DNA of 64,000 nucleotides from Epithemia pelagica (lineage: Eukaryota; Bacillariophyta; Bacillariophyceae; Surirellales; Surirellaceae), in contig OX337241.1 of assembly GCA_946965045.2 (NCBI GenBank), forward strand, positions 1,178,001-1,242,000, given 5' to 3'. Below are positions 1 through 11,400 of this stretch, piece by piece (within the stretch, counting starts at the first letter, position 1; each line of letters opens with the position of its first letter). The notes under the pieces were generated by a model. The model made no database searches, was not told the DNA's origin, and saw nothing but the letters and a program-made list of their open reading frames with translations. Both the position numbers and the translations under genes were made by a program.

Positions 1-1155
1 TGCGGACGCACTCGCAACCGCAACGACCAGGCTGTGGACTCTCGCGCCGGTCACTTTCAACGTTGGTCTATCAAGTATGGATATGATACCGAACTTTTCC
101 GGCGACTCAGTGACGGCGAGCGTCTCAACACCCTAGCTCTGTTCCTCCATGACGTTGCCAATGGCCACAATCTGGTTACTACCGACACCCTCACTCCTTC
201 CACCCTCACCAATTATCTGGTGGCCGCCAAACATTACCTACAGTTGGTACGCGGCTGTTTCTTGCAGACTCATTGTCCCGAAAACCCCAACAATCTCCAC
301 CCGGTCTTGGCGCACCAACTGGCATTTCGACGCAAGTGGTTTCGTCCTAGCGACCGCCGAGAACCCATCACACATGACATGTTTGCCAACTTGGCCACTC
401 GCGTCCACCTTCTGCTGGACGCGTCCCCGGCCTCTCACATATTGTTTCTCCCAACCGTATACGATTGGCTCTGTTTGGGCATTTTCACTGGATCCCGTGC
501 AGGCGAATATGCCCAGACCAATGGCTTGAAGCACCAGTACTCTCCAGTCCCCCATTGTCCCAACGATCCTTCCTGGGTTGGCAAGCCCATAGCGTTTGTT
601 GCCTCTGATTTCACTTTCCTCACGGCGCAGAACCAAGAAATCACGGCCGCACGAGCACCGGCTCATCTTTCCTTGGTCGCCGTCCGCATTCGCTTCAGAC
701 ATGACAAAAGCAAACGGAATTTTACCACGCGCACCTTTCAACGGGCGCAACACCCTTTTCTGTGTCCCCTGCAAGCCACACTTCGCATCCTTATCAGGGC
801 CCAAACACTTCATCTGCCCCCTTCGGAGCCTCTGGCCTGCTACAAGGAGACCTTGTCCTCGCCGACACCTGTGTACCTCACCTCGGCCGTTATTGTTGCC
901 GAACTTCGCAAAACCTGTGTGTTAGCGTACCCCGATCCTTCTCATTATCACCGGCGCCACATCAAATGCTTAGTCGCTCACTCTACGCGAGTTACAGCGG
1001 CCGTTGCTCTTTGGAACTGCGGCGTTCCGCCTGAAACCATCGCGTTCCGCTTGCGATGGACGCAACAGTCCTCGGTGGAGCATTACTTACGCGACTGTTC
1101 TAAGGCTATTGGACCTCTTACCACCAAGGCCATCATGGGGGTTATGTCTATTTAA
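1..1155 (+). CDS. Tyrosine recombinase (phage-integrase fold), 5' partial
   Basis: The reading frame is open from the window edge, so the start lies upstream; the first in-window initiator-like codon is a GTG at 34. About 373 residues are visible. The C-terminal half shows a tyrosine recombinase catalytic arrangement: an Arg in GIFTGSRAGE, then HSTR (H-x-x-R), then an Arg-Trp pair (FRLRW, Trp where many members have His), then the probable nucleophile in HYLRD. A Lys-containing strand (RFRHDKSKR) lies between the first Arg and the HxxR box. Enzymes of this fold cut and rejoin DNA through a 3'-phosphotyrosine. In algae and oomycetes such ORFs usually belong to Crypton- or DIRS-like elements. 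No partner ORF or terminal repeat can be seen on the right side, so the element type is open. Confidence 0.75.
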   Translation, partial: CGRTRNRNDQAVDSRAGHFQRWSIKYGYDTELFRRLSDGERLNTLALFLHDVANGHNLVTTDTLTPSTLTNYLVAAKHYLQLVRGCFLQTHCPENPNNLHPVLAHQLAFRRKWFRPSDRREPITHDMFANLATRVHLLLDASPASHILFLPTVYDWLCLGIFTGSRAGEYAQTNGLKHQYSPVPHCPNDPSWVGKPIAFVASDFTFLTAQNQEITAARAPAHLSLVAVRIRFRHDKSKRNFTTRTFQRAQHPFLCPLQATLRILIRAQTLHLPPSEPLACYKETLSSPTPVYLTSAVIVAELRKTCVLAYPDPSHYHRRHIKCLVAHSTRVTAAVALWNCGVPPETIAFRLRWTQQSSVEHYLRDCSKAIGPLTTKAIMGVMSI

Positions 1156-2128
1156 CGTAAACAAATCTTTCTCGTCATACGTTTCTCTTCCACGGCGACA
1201 CCCCCTTGGGTTCCACGTCCACTGTTATGGGATCTCCACTCCTTGTTCTGTTCGTTGTGTTTAATCCAAAACTTGTCCACGCTTTGTTGGAAGGTCTTCA
1301 GAGACCTGTTTTCCAAAAACGGTTCTTTCTTTTATATACACTGTCTGTTGCAGTGCACTATGTCCATATCTGGATTACTTAAAATTCTCATACACTGACA
1401 CTATCATTCAACGACGACAACTAACATTATCATGCAACAACGACAACTGACAGTACGTTTATTATTACATACAACTACTTACAAGTCACTTACTTGGAAA
1501 TGACGTTTACATTCTAAGGAATCTTGTCTGGACATCAACCGACATTGAATCTTGGAAATGAGTTAAGAACACTGTCGACGTACAGACACTACGTGACTAA
1601 TACTTAAGCCTACCGTCACATTCCGTCAGTACGTTGTACGGGTCTCAATCTACCGATGGGTCGCAGATATGGACGACGGACAGTCAAGAGGTGACTACTA
1701 TTTAAGCCTTCCGTCGCATAGCGTCCGTACGTTGCACGGTTCTAAATCTCAACAACGAGTCGCATATAAGGAGGACGGACAGTCGCGATGTGACCAATAC
1801 TTAAGCCTTTTGTCACATCCAGTCTGTATGTCACCCGTCATGAGTTTTTCTGATTTAGCAGCTCGTTGGCAAACTCAACTCGAGTCCTGTCCGTCGAGCG
1901 TCCGCTGCTTTTCTTCCACCAGCGTCTCCAAATCGCGATATTCTGCGGATACAACCGATACGAGATGCGCCGTTTGTTCAGTCAGCGATCCTCAGTTGAT
2001 CCTTCTTCACTCATTGTACAAATGTGTATCTTTGCTGCCTCTCGTCTCGCTTCGTCCTTCTTTCACTACTCCTTCGCATGCTGGTAGCTGCGGTGGTCGA
2101 GAAGAAGTAGAAGACAGAGTGGCAAGCA
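1156..2128. other. Non-coding stretch with a short degenerate tandem repeat
   Basis: No convincing gene is seen; the ORFs here are short and lack family features. The stretch contains the repeat at about 1587-1830 and otherwise unique AT-rich sequence. It lies between the recombinase ORF and the target repeat of the large transposon. Confidence 0.5.
1587..1830. repeat. About 99-bp degenerate tandem repeat, roughly 2.4 units
   Basis: Landmarks recur in order at a spacing of 98-99 bp: TTAAGCC at about 1604, 1702 and 1801, each followed by a CCGTC/TTGTC block, a GTACGTTG-type block and GACGGACAGTC. Units are diverged by substitutions. Their function is unknown; they follow the recombinase ORF but nothing shows that they are its sites. 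Confidence 0.6.
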
Positions 2129-2252
2129 CGCGAAGGAGTTACACTCCTTAGCGTTCCCTACGTCTGGTCTGGCACACGACAGCTAAGCTGTCAAATGCCA
2201 CAATCAACCAGAAGTAGTAGTCCTCTACATCCTTATCCACACCGCAAGCTAC
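2129..2252 (+). repeat. Left part of the interspersed repeat that is the target of the outer transposon
   Basis: Nearly identical to 43469-43596, apart from a 4-nt difference and a few substitutions. It contains a hairpin at 2170-2200 built on GACAGCT-A-AGCTGTC with TGGCA/TGCCA outer arms. The repeat stops at the 10-bp target duplication and resumes at 35441. The uninterrupted copy at 43469-43639 shows the original order. Confidence 0.85.
2243..2252 (+). repeat. Target site duplication, left copy, outer element
   Basis: CGCAAGCTAC directly abuts the first base of the left terminal repeat and is repeated exactly at 35431-35440. The uninterrupted paralogous repeat has a single copy at 43587-43596. 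Confidence 0.9.
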
Positions 2253-2355
2253 TACCCCCCAGCGGGGGTGAGTTTTTAGGATGCTAGAGAGTGAATGCAC
2301 AAAGTGCATTCTCTTACTCACCCCCAAGGCGCGATCTGGCTCACCCGTTTTTGAC
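2253..2355 (+). repeat. Left terminal inverted repeat of the outer element, with hairpins
   Basis: Starts TACCCCCCAGCGGGGGTG. Two nested structures are visible: a mini-hairpin CCCCC-cAGC-GGGGG at the very end, and a 10-bp stem GGGGGTGAGT...ACTCACCCCC (about 2264-2326), whose loop holds a second stem (GAATGCAC/GTGCATTC). Sequence matching the other end continues to about 2355. Confidence 0.9.
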
Positions 2356-2412
2356 ACAAACTTGCAAACCACACCACAGTCAATCCAGAGGGTAGAGGTG
2401 CAGCAGGTCGTC

Positions 2413-5400
2413 ATGTCGTCTAAGAAGTCATCCTCTTCACACAAACGCCATCGCAAGTCACAAGATGACGTTCGCAAGGTCTACGTTGCTCTCCCGGTCC
2501 GAGAAGAAGTCATAACCGATAGTACAGAAGCCCCATCGAGCCTCGCCGAAAACCCACCTTCATCTTCCTCACACCACAGTGCTGCCACTGGCCCTGACCC
2601 TCCTCCTCCAAGCGAAGGATCGCCTCCTCCTGCTCCCAACGAGATGGACGATTCAAGCCGCGACGATTCAGAGGATAGTAATGAAGACGAGGAGGGAGTG
2701 AATCCCTATGAAACTCTGGATGCTGTCAGACCTCCATTTTCAGCCGCCATCCTACAAGCACAACAAGATAACAACAACTACTCAGGACCGTCCACATTTG
2801 TACCGAGTGGTGACGCAAGTGATTTGTCCACCATTCCCTCGACTACCGATCACAGTCAGCAACAAAAACCGCCCCCACAAATGGATTCTTTCTTGGCTGC
2901 CTTCCCTTCTTCGAATGTTGCTTCTTCCCCATCAACCGAAGCACCTTTGTGTAACACCATCAATGCCCATCCACCCGTACCTTCGACGCATAACAGGCTT
3001 TCGGATTTCTCCTTCAATTTGTGGCATCGTCAACAAGTTTTGGCGCAGTTGAGTTCGGCACCCAGACCTCTCCACAGAAATCACTCAATCTTCTGTCTGC
3101 CATCGAAGGCAATGCTGCTCCTCCCGTTTCCTCCGCCCCAACTGCGGCCGACAGTGATGCCTCCTCTGCACCTAACCACCCCCCCCCCCCCCCCCCCCAC
3201 CACCACCACAACCCTTGGTCTGACACGGGTTCCTCCTCAGGCACAACGAACCACAGGTGTGGCTCACCCGAATCTTAAAGTAAAGGCACGAAAGGTAGAG
3301 GAGGGTGCCTTTCTCCTTCCATTGCGCCGCATCTCTCCTCTGTCATGCAACAACCCTGGACCCTCTACGGACAACATTCCCTTGGTTGTTGTTACTCCCA
3401 CCCATCTTGGTCCCAACAAGTCCCTCGGTTTAGTTAAAAACCACTGTTCCTTGCTCCTCAAAAGAGCCAAGAACTACTCAAAAGGCGTTGGCAGGTCTCC
3501 TACTGGTGTAAAAAAAAAACGGCGTTACCAAGACAACAAGAGCAACAAGCGCAAACACCAGGAATCTACGGCTTCTGAAGATCCCTCCAGTACCTCGTCC
3601 GACCAACACTCCCTGCAAGTTGTGACTTCGTTTTCCATGAGGACTCTTCTCCTGGAGGATCTCTGGTTCTTGAAAGAAGGCACTCCTGTTGCCCTGTTTT
3701 TCCATGACGAATCACTCCCACCGCGCTATGCCAAGAAATGGATGAAGATATGGAATGATACATTGCAATCAATGCATCTTCCACAAGTACTCTGTCAAGG
3801 TCGGTCATTTAAGCAATTGACTGGTTGGGTTTATCTCAACCCGGATGATCGAAGGTCCAAGGTCGTAGGCCTTCACCCCTATCCCGAGATTGAGGAGGCT
3901 CTCAAGGAAGTCCATCAACATGGTCTACATTTAAAATTTCCATACATTCCGCCCTCCTCCAACTTCAATTTAACCAATCCGCCAACGGACTGTATTCCGG
4001 AGTTGTTGTGTTGGTTCGAGGTCTTCCAGTTCCCTCAATCTATCTTCGTACAGGCCGACTATCACCCCAAACGACCCTGGCTTACTCAGTTTCGTGGGCT
4101 GAAAGCAAGTGGAGACGACCGATCAACCCTCCTTCATTGTTTGGTTCAAGAAACACCCGGTGACCGGTATATGTTGTCGGACTTGCGGCATGTCTGGGAG
4201 CATTGCAAATCAACAATTGTCCTAAATGACCTCAAGCAAGAGCACGAATCCGCCATTGCTTCCCTTCGCGAAGAACTCACCAACGCTGTTCCTCCACCAT
4301 TCATTGAACCAGATGTCATCAAGGACTTTTGCGAGAAGGTTGACAAACGAATCTTAGATAGAATGGAGGATTGCTTTGGTCGTTTTTGTAATATATTTGA
4401 CAAGTTCCTCTCAGAGAGTGAAACGAGAGAACTTGCAAATGATTTTGAGCGAATGCTTCCGGTGCATTTCAACAGCCTCATGGGCTCGAGTGGCTATACC
4501 AAGAAATTAGAAGAGGCCTCTGTTAGTTCCGAAGGTCCGAGTTTGATGCGCCAACGGTTTTCACTTGATGTACTCTTCCAGTTCATCCTCAAAGCTCGGA
4601 AGCAGAACAACCACCGCTTGGTCCCCTTCGCCATGGTTTTTACAATGGGGCAATACGCCTGTGGCCACCCTCTATTGGCAATGCAAATTCCTGTTTGGTT
4701 GGGACTGTCTGTGTCCAAAAGAACTATGGAACGTCGTATACAACCTTGGCTGGATACGTATGAAAATCGGACGAAGAAGGCCATTCGTCGTGTTACAAGT
4801 CTCCTTTGCGTCTTTGACAACTTGCAAGACGGTAGAAGACTACAGTTCCAGCATGGTGAGAGTTCTACGTTCACACGGGTGACCGCTAGATTCATGATGA
4901 CAATGTATCTGTCGAAGTTCCCACAATGGGTTTATTCTTTCATGGAGCGTCCCTCCATGACATCCATTCAGCAATCAATACCCGCTGCCTTCAACATGCC
5001 GGCCTTTGAACAATCACCGGATACCGCTTGGTACGATGTCCTAAAGTCAATGTTTTTCGGCACGTACATCAGTGATACACAACAACATGGCAATCCATTT
5101 GACTGTTCGGGCAAGAGGGTACGTTACTACCAACAAATTCGTAGTTGCTGTCGGGAACTTGGGACAATCAAGCGTTATTTATCAACAAGACGACAGTTGG
5201 ATTCCAATGTTGACTATACTTTGCAGCCTATTGTTTTCGCCCGTAATGCCTGTCGTCAAACTGTCTGTCGCAGTATGAACAAGCTAAGGAAGAACCGCCA
5301 AGGCAATATCTTTGCCATTGCAAAACAGTTTCCTTCGAAGGTCGTGCAGACATGGCGTAGCACTCCCCCTGCGGCTGAATTATTGATACTTCCTGTCTCA

Positions 5401-5547
5401 GTTTTAGACGAGACTACCAAAACAGGAGCGTCAGGAATTGTCCTAGACTTTATGGTGTTGCATGGCCTCCTCGAATGGAACCATGCTACTACAATGTACG
5501 AACCGCGTGATGGATGGGATCAGAAATGGCTCTTTATTGTTGGCGAT
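2413..5547 (+). pseudogene. DUF6589-like putative transposase, N-terminal half (interrupted)
   Basis: The frame is open from an ATG at 2281 inside the terminal repeat, so ATG 2413 is preferred (MSSKKSSSSHK). The first 450 or so residues are low-complexity Ser/Pro/acidic with a basic KKKRR patch. The conserved part has FDNLQ followed by QHGESS, and ends at FIVGD, which matches the D-x-N and G-D landmarks I recall for DUF6589 proteins of transposon origin. At GAT (5545-5547) the gene is broken by the inner element; the last seven codons (to 5568) are inner-element sequence. The C-terminal half resumes in frame at 30884. A 20-nt C run (3179-3198) and competing frames around 3020-3280 leave open whether the disordered region also has indels. 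The transposase role is inferred. Confidence 0.75.
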
Positions 5548-5557
5548 GCGTCTAAGG
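5548..5557 (+). repeat. Left terminal repeat of the inner element
   Basis: GCGTCTAAGG, perfectly complementary to 30872-30881. It is preceded by the AT target duplication at 5546-5547. Similarity to the other end stops after these 10 bases. Confidence 0.8.
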
Positions 5558-5596
5558 AGGTTTTTTGAAGATAAGTGACTGGAATTCCACCAACAG

Positions 5597-5776
5597 GCGC
5601 GTGACACACGCCCAATAGGCGCGTGCAGCACCCCCAGAACACGGATCACGCGCATTTGGCGCGTACGAAGCGCGTGGCGCTCCAGATTGCGCGTGAATGC
5701 GCGTGAAACGTGTAGACAACGCGTGAAACGTGTTGACACCCGCGTGAACATGTTTATTGTATGTGGAAACGCGTGC
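5597..5776. promoter_or_regulatory. Subterminal CGCGTG motif cluster
   Basis: About eight direct CGCGTG copies, one CGCGTA and one inverted CACGCG lie within 180 bp just inside the left end. The right end has CGCGTG and CGCGTA within 40 bp of the terminus. In CACTA-type transposons, repeated subterminal motifs are binding sites for the element's DNA-binding protein; that role here is inferred from position and density. The motifs are CpG-rich, so they could also be methylation targets. Confidence 0.65.
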
Positions 5777-6077
5777 ACAGAGCCTAACCTTTGCCTAGAT
5801 ACCTAACTACTAGCTACACATATAACACCTAGTATTCCAGTCGCACGTAAACTCCAAAAGCGACCCACAAATTTCTCCTCCACCACCAAATCACGTCACA
5901 GTGACATACGAAGAACAATGGACACAAAATCACAGAAGAACGCTGAAAATTAGATTTTCCTCACACAACAACCACACAAAAGATATACTCTCCCACTTTT
6001 GTGATCACTTTTTGACGATAGTGTCATAGAGTGCCTCATCCAACTCACACCAACCCCCAACGCCCCAAAAAACACAC

Positions 6078-6143
6078 AGCAGCAGCAACAACAACAACAA
6101 CAACAACACAACAGCAACAACAACAACAACAGCTACAACAAAC
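6078..6143 (+). repeat. CAA/CAG microsatellite
   Basis: A short run of CAG followed by many CAA triplets with small interruptions. It lies in a non-coding part of the inner element. Confidence 0.9.
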
Positions 6144-6191
6144 AGGCGAACACAAAGAGAATCATTTCCTTTTTCAAATTGGAAAGGTGCT

Positions 6192-6925
6192 AGGTAAGCC
6201 AAGTCGACAAGACAACAGTGAGAGTTCGTTTTGTCGTTTTCCTATATGCCCACTAATCATTTTCTTCTGTTTCCATGAAAACCCAACCATGTGATCGCTG
6301 TTTGGCAACTATTTCTTCCCTCCTATCATCCCACAAGACAATTTTCAACGCTTTGAACGACTGGATGGTGGTTCTGTTTGAAAAAGGGCGAAGACACCAA
6401 GTTGGTGCACCCATTTCATTCTCCCATCAATTTCCATCGACCAAAACTGGTTGGATTGCTGGATTGCCGCTGCTTCTTCCCTCCTATTATCCCAGAAGAC
6501 CATTTTCAACGATCTGAACGGTCGGATTGGTGAGGATTCTATTGAACAAAGGGCAAAAAGGTAAGCCAAGTCGACAAGACAACAGTGAGAGTTCGTTTTG
6601 TCGTTTTCCTACATGCCCACTAATCATTTTCTTCTGTTTCCATGAAAACCCAACCATGTGATCGCTGTTTGGCAACTATTTCTTCCCTCCTATCATCCCA
6701 CAAGACAATTTTCAACGCTTTGAACGACTGGATTGGTGGTTCTGTTTGAAAAAGGGCAAAGACACCAAGTTGGTGCACCCATTTCATTCTCCCATCAATT
6801 CCATCGACCAAAACTGGTTGGATTGCTGGATTGCCGCTGCTTCTTCCCTCCTATTATCCCAGAAGACCATTTTCAACGATCTGAACGGTCGGATTGGTGA
6901 GGATTCTATTGAACAAAGGGCAAAA
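6192..6925 (+). repeat. Tandem duplication, two copies of about 367 bp
   Basis: The sequence starting AGGTAAGCCAAGTCG at 6192 restarts at 6559 and is nearly identical through the block ending AACAAAGGGCAAAA. Each copy includes one unit-like GACACCAAGTTGGTGCAC box (about 6391 and 6760) that is the core of the array that follows. No coding function is seen. Confidence 0.85.
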
Positions 6926-6926
6926 G

Positions 6927-8345
6927 ACACCAAGTTGGTGCACCCTCTTCCTTTACCCCTCCATCTCCATCGACCAAGACCCTGTTGGATTGCTGTGTTG
7001 CTACCCCTTCTCAATTGGAACAAGGGCCGAGACACCAAGTTGGTGCACCCATTTCCTTCACCCCTCCATTTCCATCGATTAAAACCCTGTTGGATTGCTG
7101 TGTTGCTACTCCTTCTCGATTGGAACAAGGGCCGAGACACCAAGTTGGTGCACCCATTTCCTTCACCCCTCCATTTCCATCAACCAAGACCCTGTTGGAT
7201 TGCTGTGTTGCTACTCATTCCCGATTGGAACAAGGGCTGAGACACCAAGTTGGTGCACCCTCTTCCTTCACCCCTCCATCTCCATCGACCAAGACCCTGT
7301 TGGATTGCTGTGTTGCTACTCCTTCCCGATTGGAACAAGGGCTGAGACACCAAGTTGGTGCACCCATTTCCTTCACCCCTCCATTTCCATCGACCAAGAC
7401 CCCGTTGGATTGCTGTGTTGCTACTCCTTCTTGATTGGAACAAGGGCTGAGACACCAAGTTGGTGCACACATTTCCTTCACCCCTCCATTTCCATCGACC
7501 AAGACCCCGTTGGATTGCTGTGTTGCTACTCCTTCTTGATTGGAACAAGGGCTGAGACACCAAGTTGGTGCACACATTTCCTTCACCCCTCCATTTCCAT
7601 CGACCAAGACCCCGTTGGATTGCTGTGTTGCTACTCCTTCCCGATTGGAACAAGGGCTGAGACACCAAGTTGGTGCACCCATTTCCTTCACCCCTCCATC
7701 TCCATCGACCAAGACCGTGTTGGATTGCCGTGTTGCTACTCCTTCCCGATTGGAACAAGGGCCGAGACACCAAGTTGGTGCACCCATTTCCTTCACCCCT
7801 CCATCTCCATCGACCTTGACCCTGTTGGATTGCTGTGTTGCTACTCCTTCCTGATTGGAATAAGGGCCGAGACACCAAGTTGGTGCACCCATTTCCTTCA
7901 CCCCTCCATCTCCATCGACCTTGACCCTGTTGGATTGCTGTGTTGCCACTCCTTCTCGATTGGAACAAGGATCAAGACACCAAGTTGGTGCACCCAATTT
8001 TCACTCCTCCATCACCATCGACCAAGACCTTGTTGGATTGCTGTGTTGCTACTCCTTCCCTATTGGAACAAGGGCCGAGACACCAAGTTGGTGCACCCCT
8101 CTCCATCCCTCCTTCATCTACATCGACCAAGAAGACCCCATTGGATTGCTATATCTTGATTGGTGGTTCTGTTGAAGGGCCGAGACACCAAGTTGTTGCG
8201 CCCCCATACTTCTATCTTCTATCTCTATCGACCAAGACCCTATTGGATTGTTGTATTTGCTACTGATTCTTGACTGGAAGGACCGAGACATCAAGTTGGT
8301 ACACCCATATCCCTCACTCCTCCATCCCTATCGACCAAGACCCTC
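6927..8345 (+). repeat. 105-bp tandem array, about 13 units
   Basis: The box GACACCAAGTTGGTGCAC recurs at 105-bp intervals (for example 7031, 7136, 7241, 7346, 7451, 7556), and the units are near-identical in the centre and more diverged at the right edge (8100-8345). CACCAA-G-TTGGTG is an interrupted palindrome, so each unit can fold or bind a dimer. Because 105 is divisible by three, long ORFs run through the array in several frames on both strands; they have no features of real proteins and are not called. Confidence 0.9.
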
Positions 8346-8460
8346 CAGGGTTTCCATCACGCAAGCTTGAGAAACGGTAGTATCAAGTTGCATCGGAACC
8401 CTGCATCGAAAGAAAATTTCTCCTCGTTTCTTCCCCAAGCTGATTGAATCGCACGTTAAT

Positions 8461-11400
8461 ATGGCTGATTCGGTAGAAGATTCCGATCGATATTTCCCAG
8501 ACTTGATATGTTATGAATATACAATCGAGTGGTATCGTTCTGTTTATTCCAACACTGATAATTGGACAGATTTCTCCACTACATATGGAGGTGAAACCAT
8601 ATTCGTATCCCTCTTGCGCTGTGGATCAAGTATTTTCAGTGATATCGCCTCGCATGCTGCTGTTTGTTTCCCGAAGATACTGAGACTTGTAGAGACGATC
8701 GAAGAACAACAAGAGGGAAACAAGAGTGACGGAGCTGGTAGTTTTATTTCACCAGGAATCGACCTATTCGAACAAACTCTATATGGAGACGCACTTCGTC
8801 TGTGGGACAAGGAATTCCCGTCAACGACAAGATCAAAGTCGAGCGCAAGCTTTACTCGATCCCTCAAGGTGTTTCTTGGAGCTCATCCTATGCTCGCTGA
8901 TATTGTCCTCAACTCGTATTCGATGGAGAGACGGCTTAATGTCGTGGCTGCAAAAATATTGGACTACATGACGTCTGATAGATCGAAGTTTCGGAAAGAC
9001 AGAACAATAGCAGTCCGAGAAATGGTTTGGAGCGTTCAACATATGGCAGCTGTCTATCGGGTATTGGAATCTGACTCCTATGAAATGGAAGGAGTCGATG
9101 TTGAAAAAGCATTAGCCCTTACACTTCCTGATTGCTGGTTTCGTCCTTATTTTGACATACCAAGAGCTGCTAAGTATCCCGCGAACGACTATTCCAATTT
9201 GGCGGTTCTAATTTCATATTACCAGACGATGGAACGGGAATACGCTACAAAGACGAAGGAGTATCAGAAGGGGCGACATGAACAACGATCTCAAGACAGG
9301 AAACGCCGTAAACGAGCGTCAGACAGTAGATGTGATGGTGCAACAAGTTCTACCATTTTCACTGTTTCAAATAACGAGAGCAAATCACCATCTCAGTCTC
9401 TGTCGGCGACTGAGGAGGATCGGAGTTCCATTTTTGATACTCTTGCATTGAAAAAGAAACCACAAAAAGGAAAACAAGCGACGACAAAAAAAACTTCCTC
9501 TCAATCAAAGGTGGGTCTGTTGGAAAGTAAATCACATGTTGACCACGGTAGCGACAAACCTAAAGGAATACCAAAGAAACCACCTCCTCTCAAGAATAAA
9601 CCTGGTCCATCAGACGACCTTGCATCTTTCACTAACGACCGTTTGATTCATATGGCTAACTGGTCCCTCAAACAGTCGATGTCAGCGATCAATGAAGCTT
9701 GGGATCTCTGTAAAGAAAGTGCCGTTCGACGTAAGGGAAGCATCCATGAAGTTGTTTTGCGATTTGTCTTTACCTGTGCTTGCTGTAACAACAAGAATGG
9801 TTCTCTACAACATGACAATGGGAAAATGGACGTCCTTTTTGTCCCACATCGCCAGTACAGACGAAACCTTTTGCTACGGACGAATACTCAAGAGACGACT
9901 GAGTTTAAGGGGATCCCTCCCCTCATATTCAGGTCGATGCTTGTGCTGGTGGTTCATAAATGGCACAACAAGTCCGTTTGCTTTGAGCAAATTGACGAAG
10001 ATAGTCTGAGAATGGACACAACGACTGCAATGGATTTGAGTTCGTCATCTTCCGATACTACATTGGTCGTCGTCACTACCAAGTATGAAGCTTTTGATCC
10101 CGTCTTAATCCTCTTACAAGCACATCAAAGAGAAGTGTTGATATTTGATCCATTATCGACAAGGGATATTCGCTCGTGGAGGCCTACAGTGATTCGATGT
10201 CTACGGAAACTAAGGCTATTGGACGACGAAAAGAAAATCCAATCATTCTTGAGCGTTGATATAAAGGAAGAGCTCGTTGGATGTGACTGGAGATTCATTT
10301 ATAAGAAGTATCCGAATCCGGTGGCACCAAGTGCGTGTACGCTTCCCCAAGTATCAATCATATGTGTGATCGACGAGATCCTGTCAAAGGCGTCCCCTAA
10401 TATGTCCTGTGATCAGATGATGGGGAAATGGGCTCAAGAATTGCCATCGTGTAGGCGAGAATGTCACAAGGCCTGCAATCATATCGTGAGTACGGCTATC
10501 AATAAAGCGAAACGTGATTCGACTCTGCGTGTATGTTTCAAGGACGTTAATGACGATACACGTCCAAGGATCAAACGCAGTCGCCGGTTTATAATGGAAG
10601 GGAAAGATCGAGGGGAGGTAATGGAAGATATGCTGGATTCCGACGATGAACGATTCGAGGACATTAAAGTGATACAAGAGATTACAGAAGCGGACAAGGC
10701 GCTCGAACGACTTCACGAAGATCGGCGATTTTTGGATCTGGTACGAACATTGAACGATGAAGATCAGAAAGAGGCACTCTGTTCCACTTGTGGGACTTCA
10801 TTGCTTAAAAAGGATCTGGATAGAAGTCAGACCTTTTCTATCGTGAGTTGGACAAGGCAAGAAACCTCCAACTGTCCTCATTATCATTGTCCAACATGTA
10901 CTTTCATCCGGAATTCGGTGAAGAATCGATTTTGTTCCATATGCGGTCATATGCATGCTGAGCTAATACGACACGATCTACATGAGACAGAATTAATCGC
11001 GAAGAAAGACAAGACAATCGTCCTAGATGAATATGATGAAGACTCCGAACAATATTGTGCCATATGCCATGGACAGCGTCCTAACGACTGTCGGATCGAG
11101 AGATGCGGGCACAAGTTTTGTCGGGTGTGTCTTGGTCAAGTCCTTACCACCGAAAAACAAGTTCCTATGGGGAAACAGAAATCGACACCTCCTGAAATGA
11201 ACGAGAGTTGCCCTTTGTGCAACGGAGATATTGCTTCAATTACGTACACCAATGTACATGATGGTTCAGTTGAAGAAGTTGGCGTGTCAAAAGAGGAACA
11301 TCGTGGTCTCTACAGACCGGTCCCTGTATTTCCAGAGACAGCATGGGGTCGTGTACCGTTGGAAACTCTCCGTTTCATGAGTAAAAAACAGCAAAAGGAG

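Noticed and set aside
2253-2330. Helitron ends, because of terminal hairpins
   Set aside because: There are inverted terminal repeats and a 10-bp target duplication, which Helitrons lack, and no Rep/Pif1-type protein.
7095-8159. Long ORFs in several frames through the 105-bp array
   Set aside because: They exist because the period is divisible by three; they occur on both strands and translate to repeated low-information sequence.
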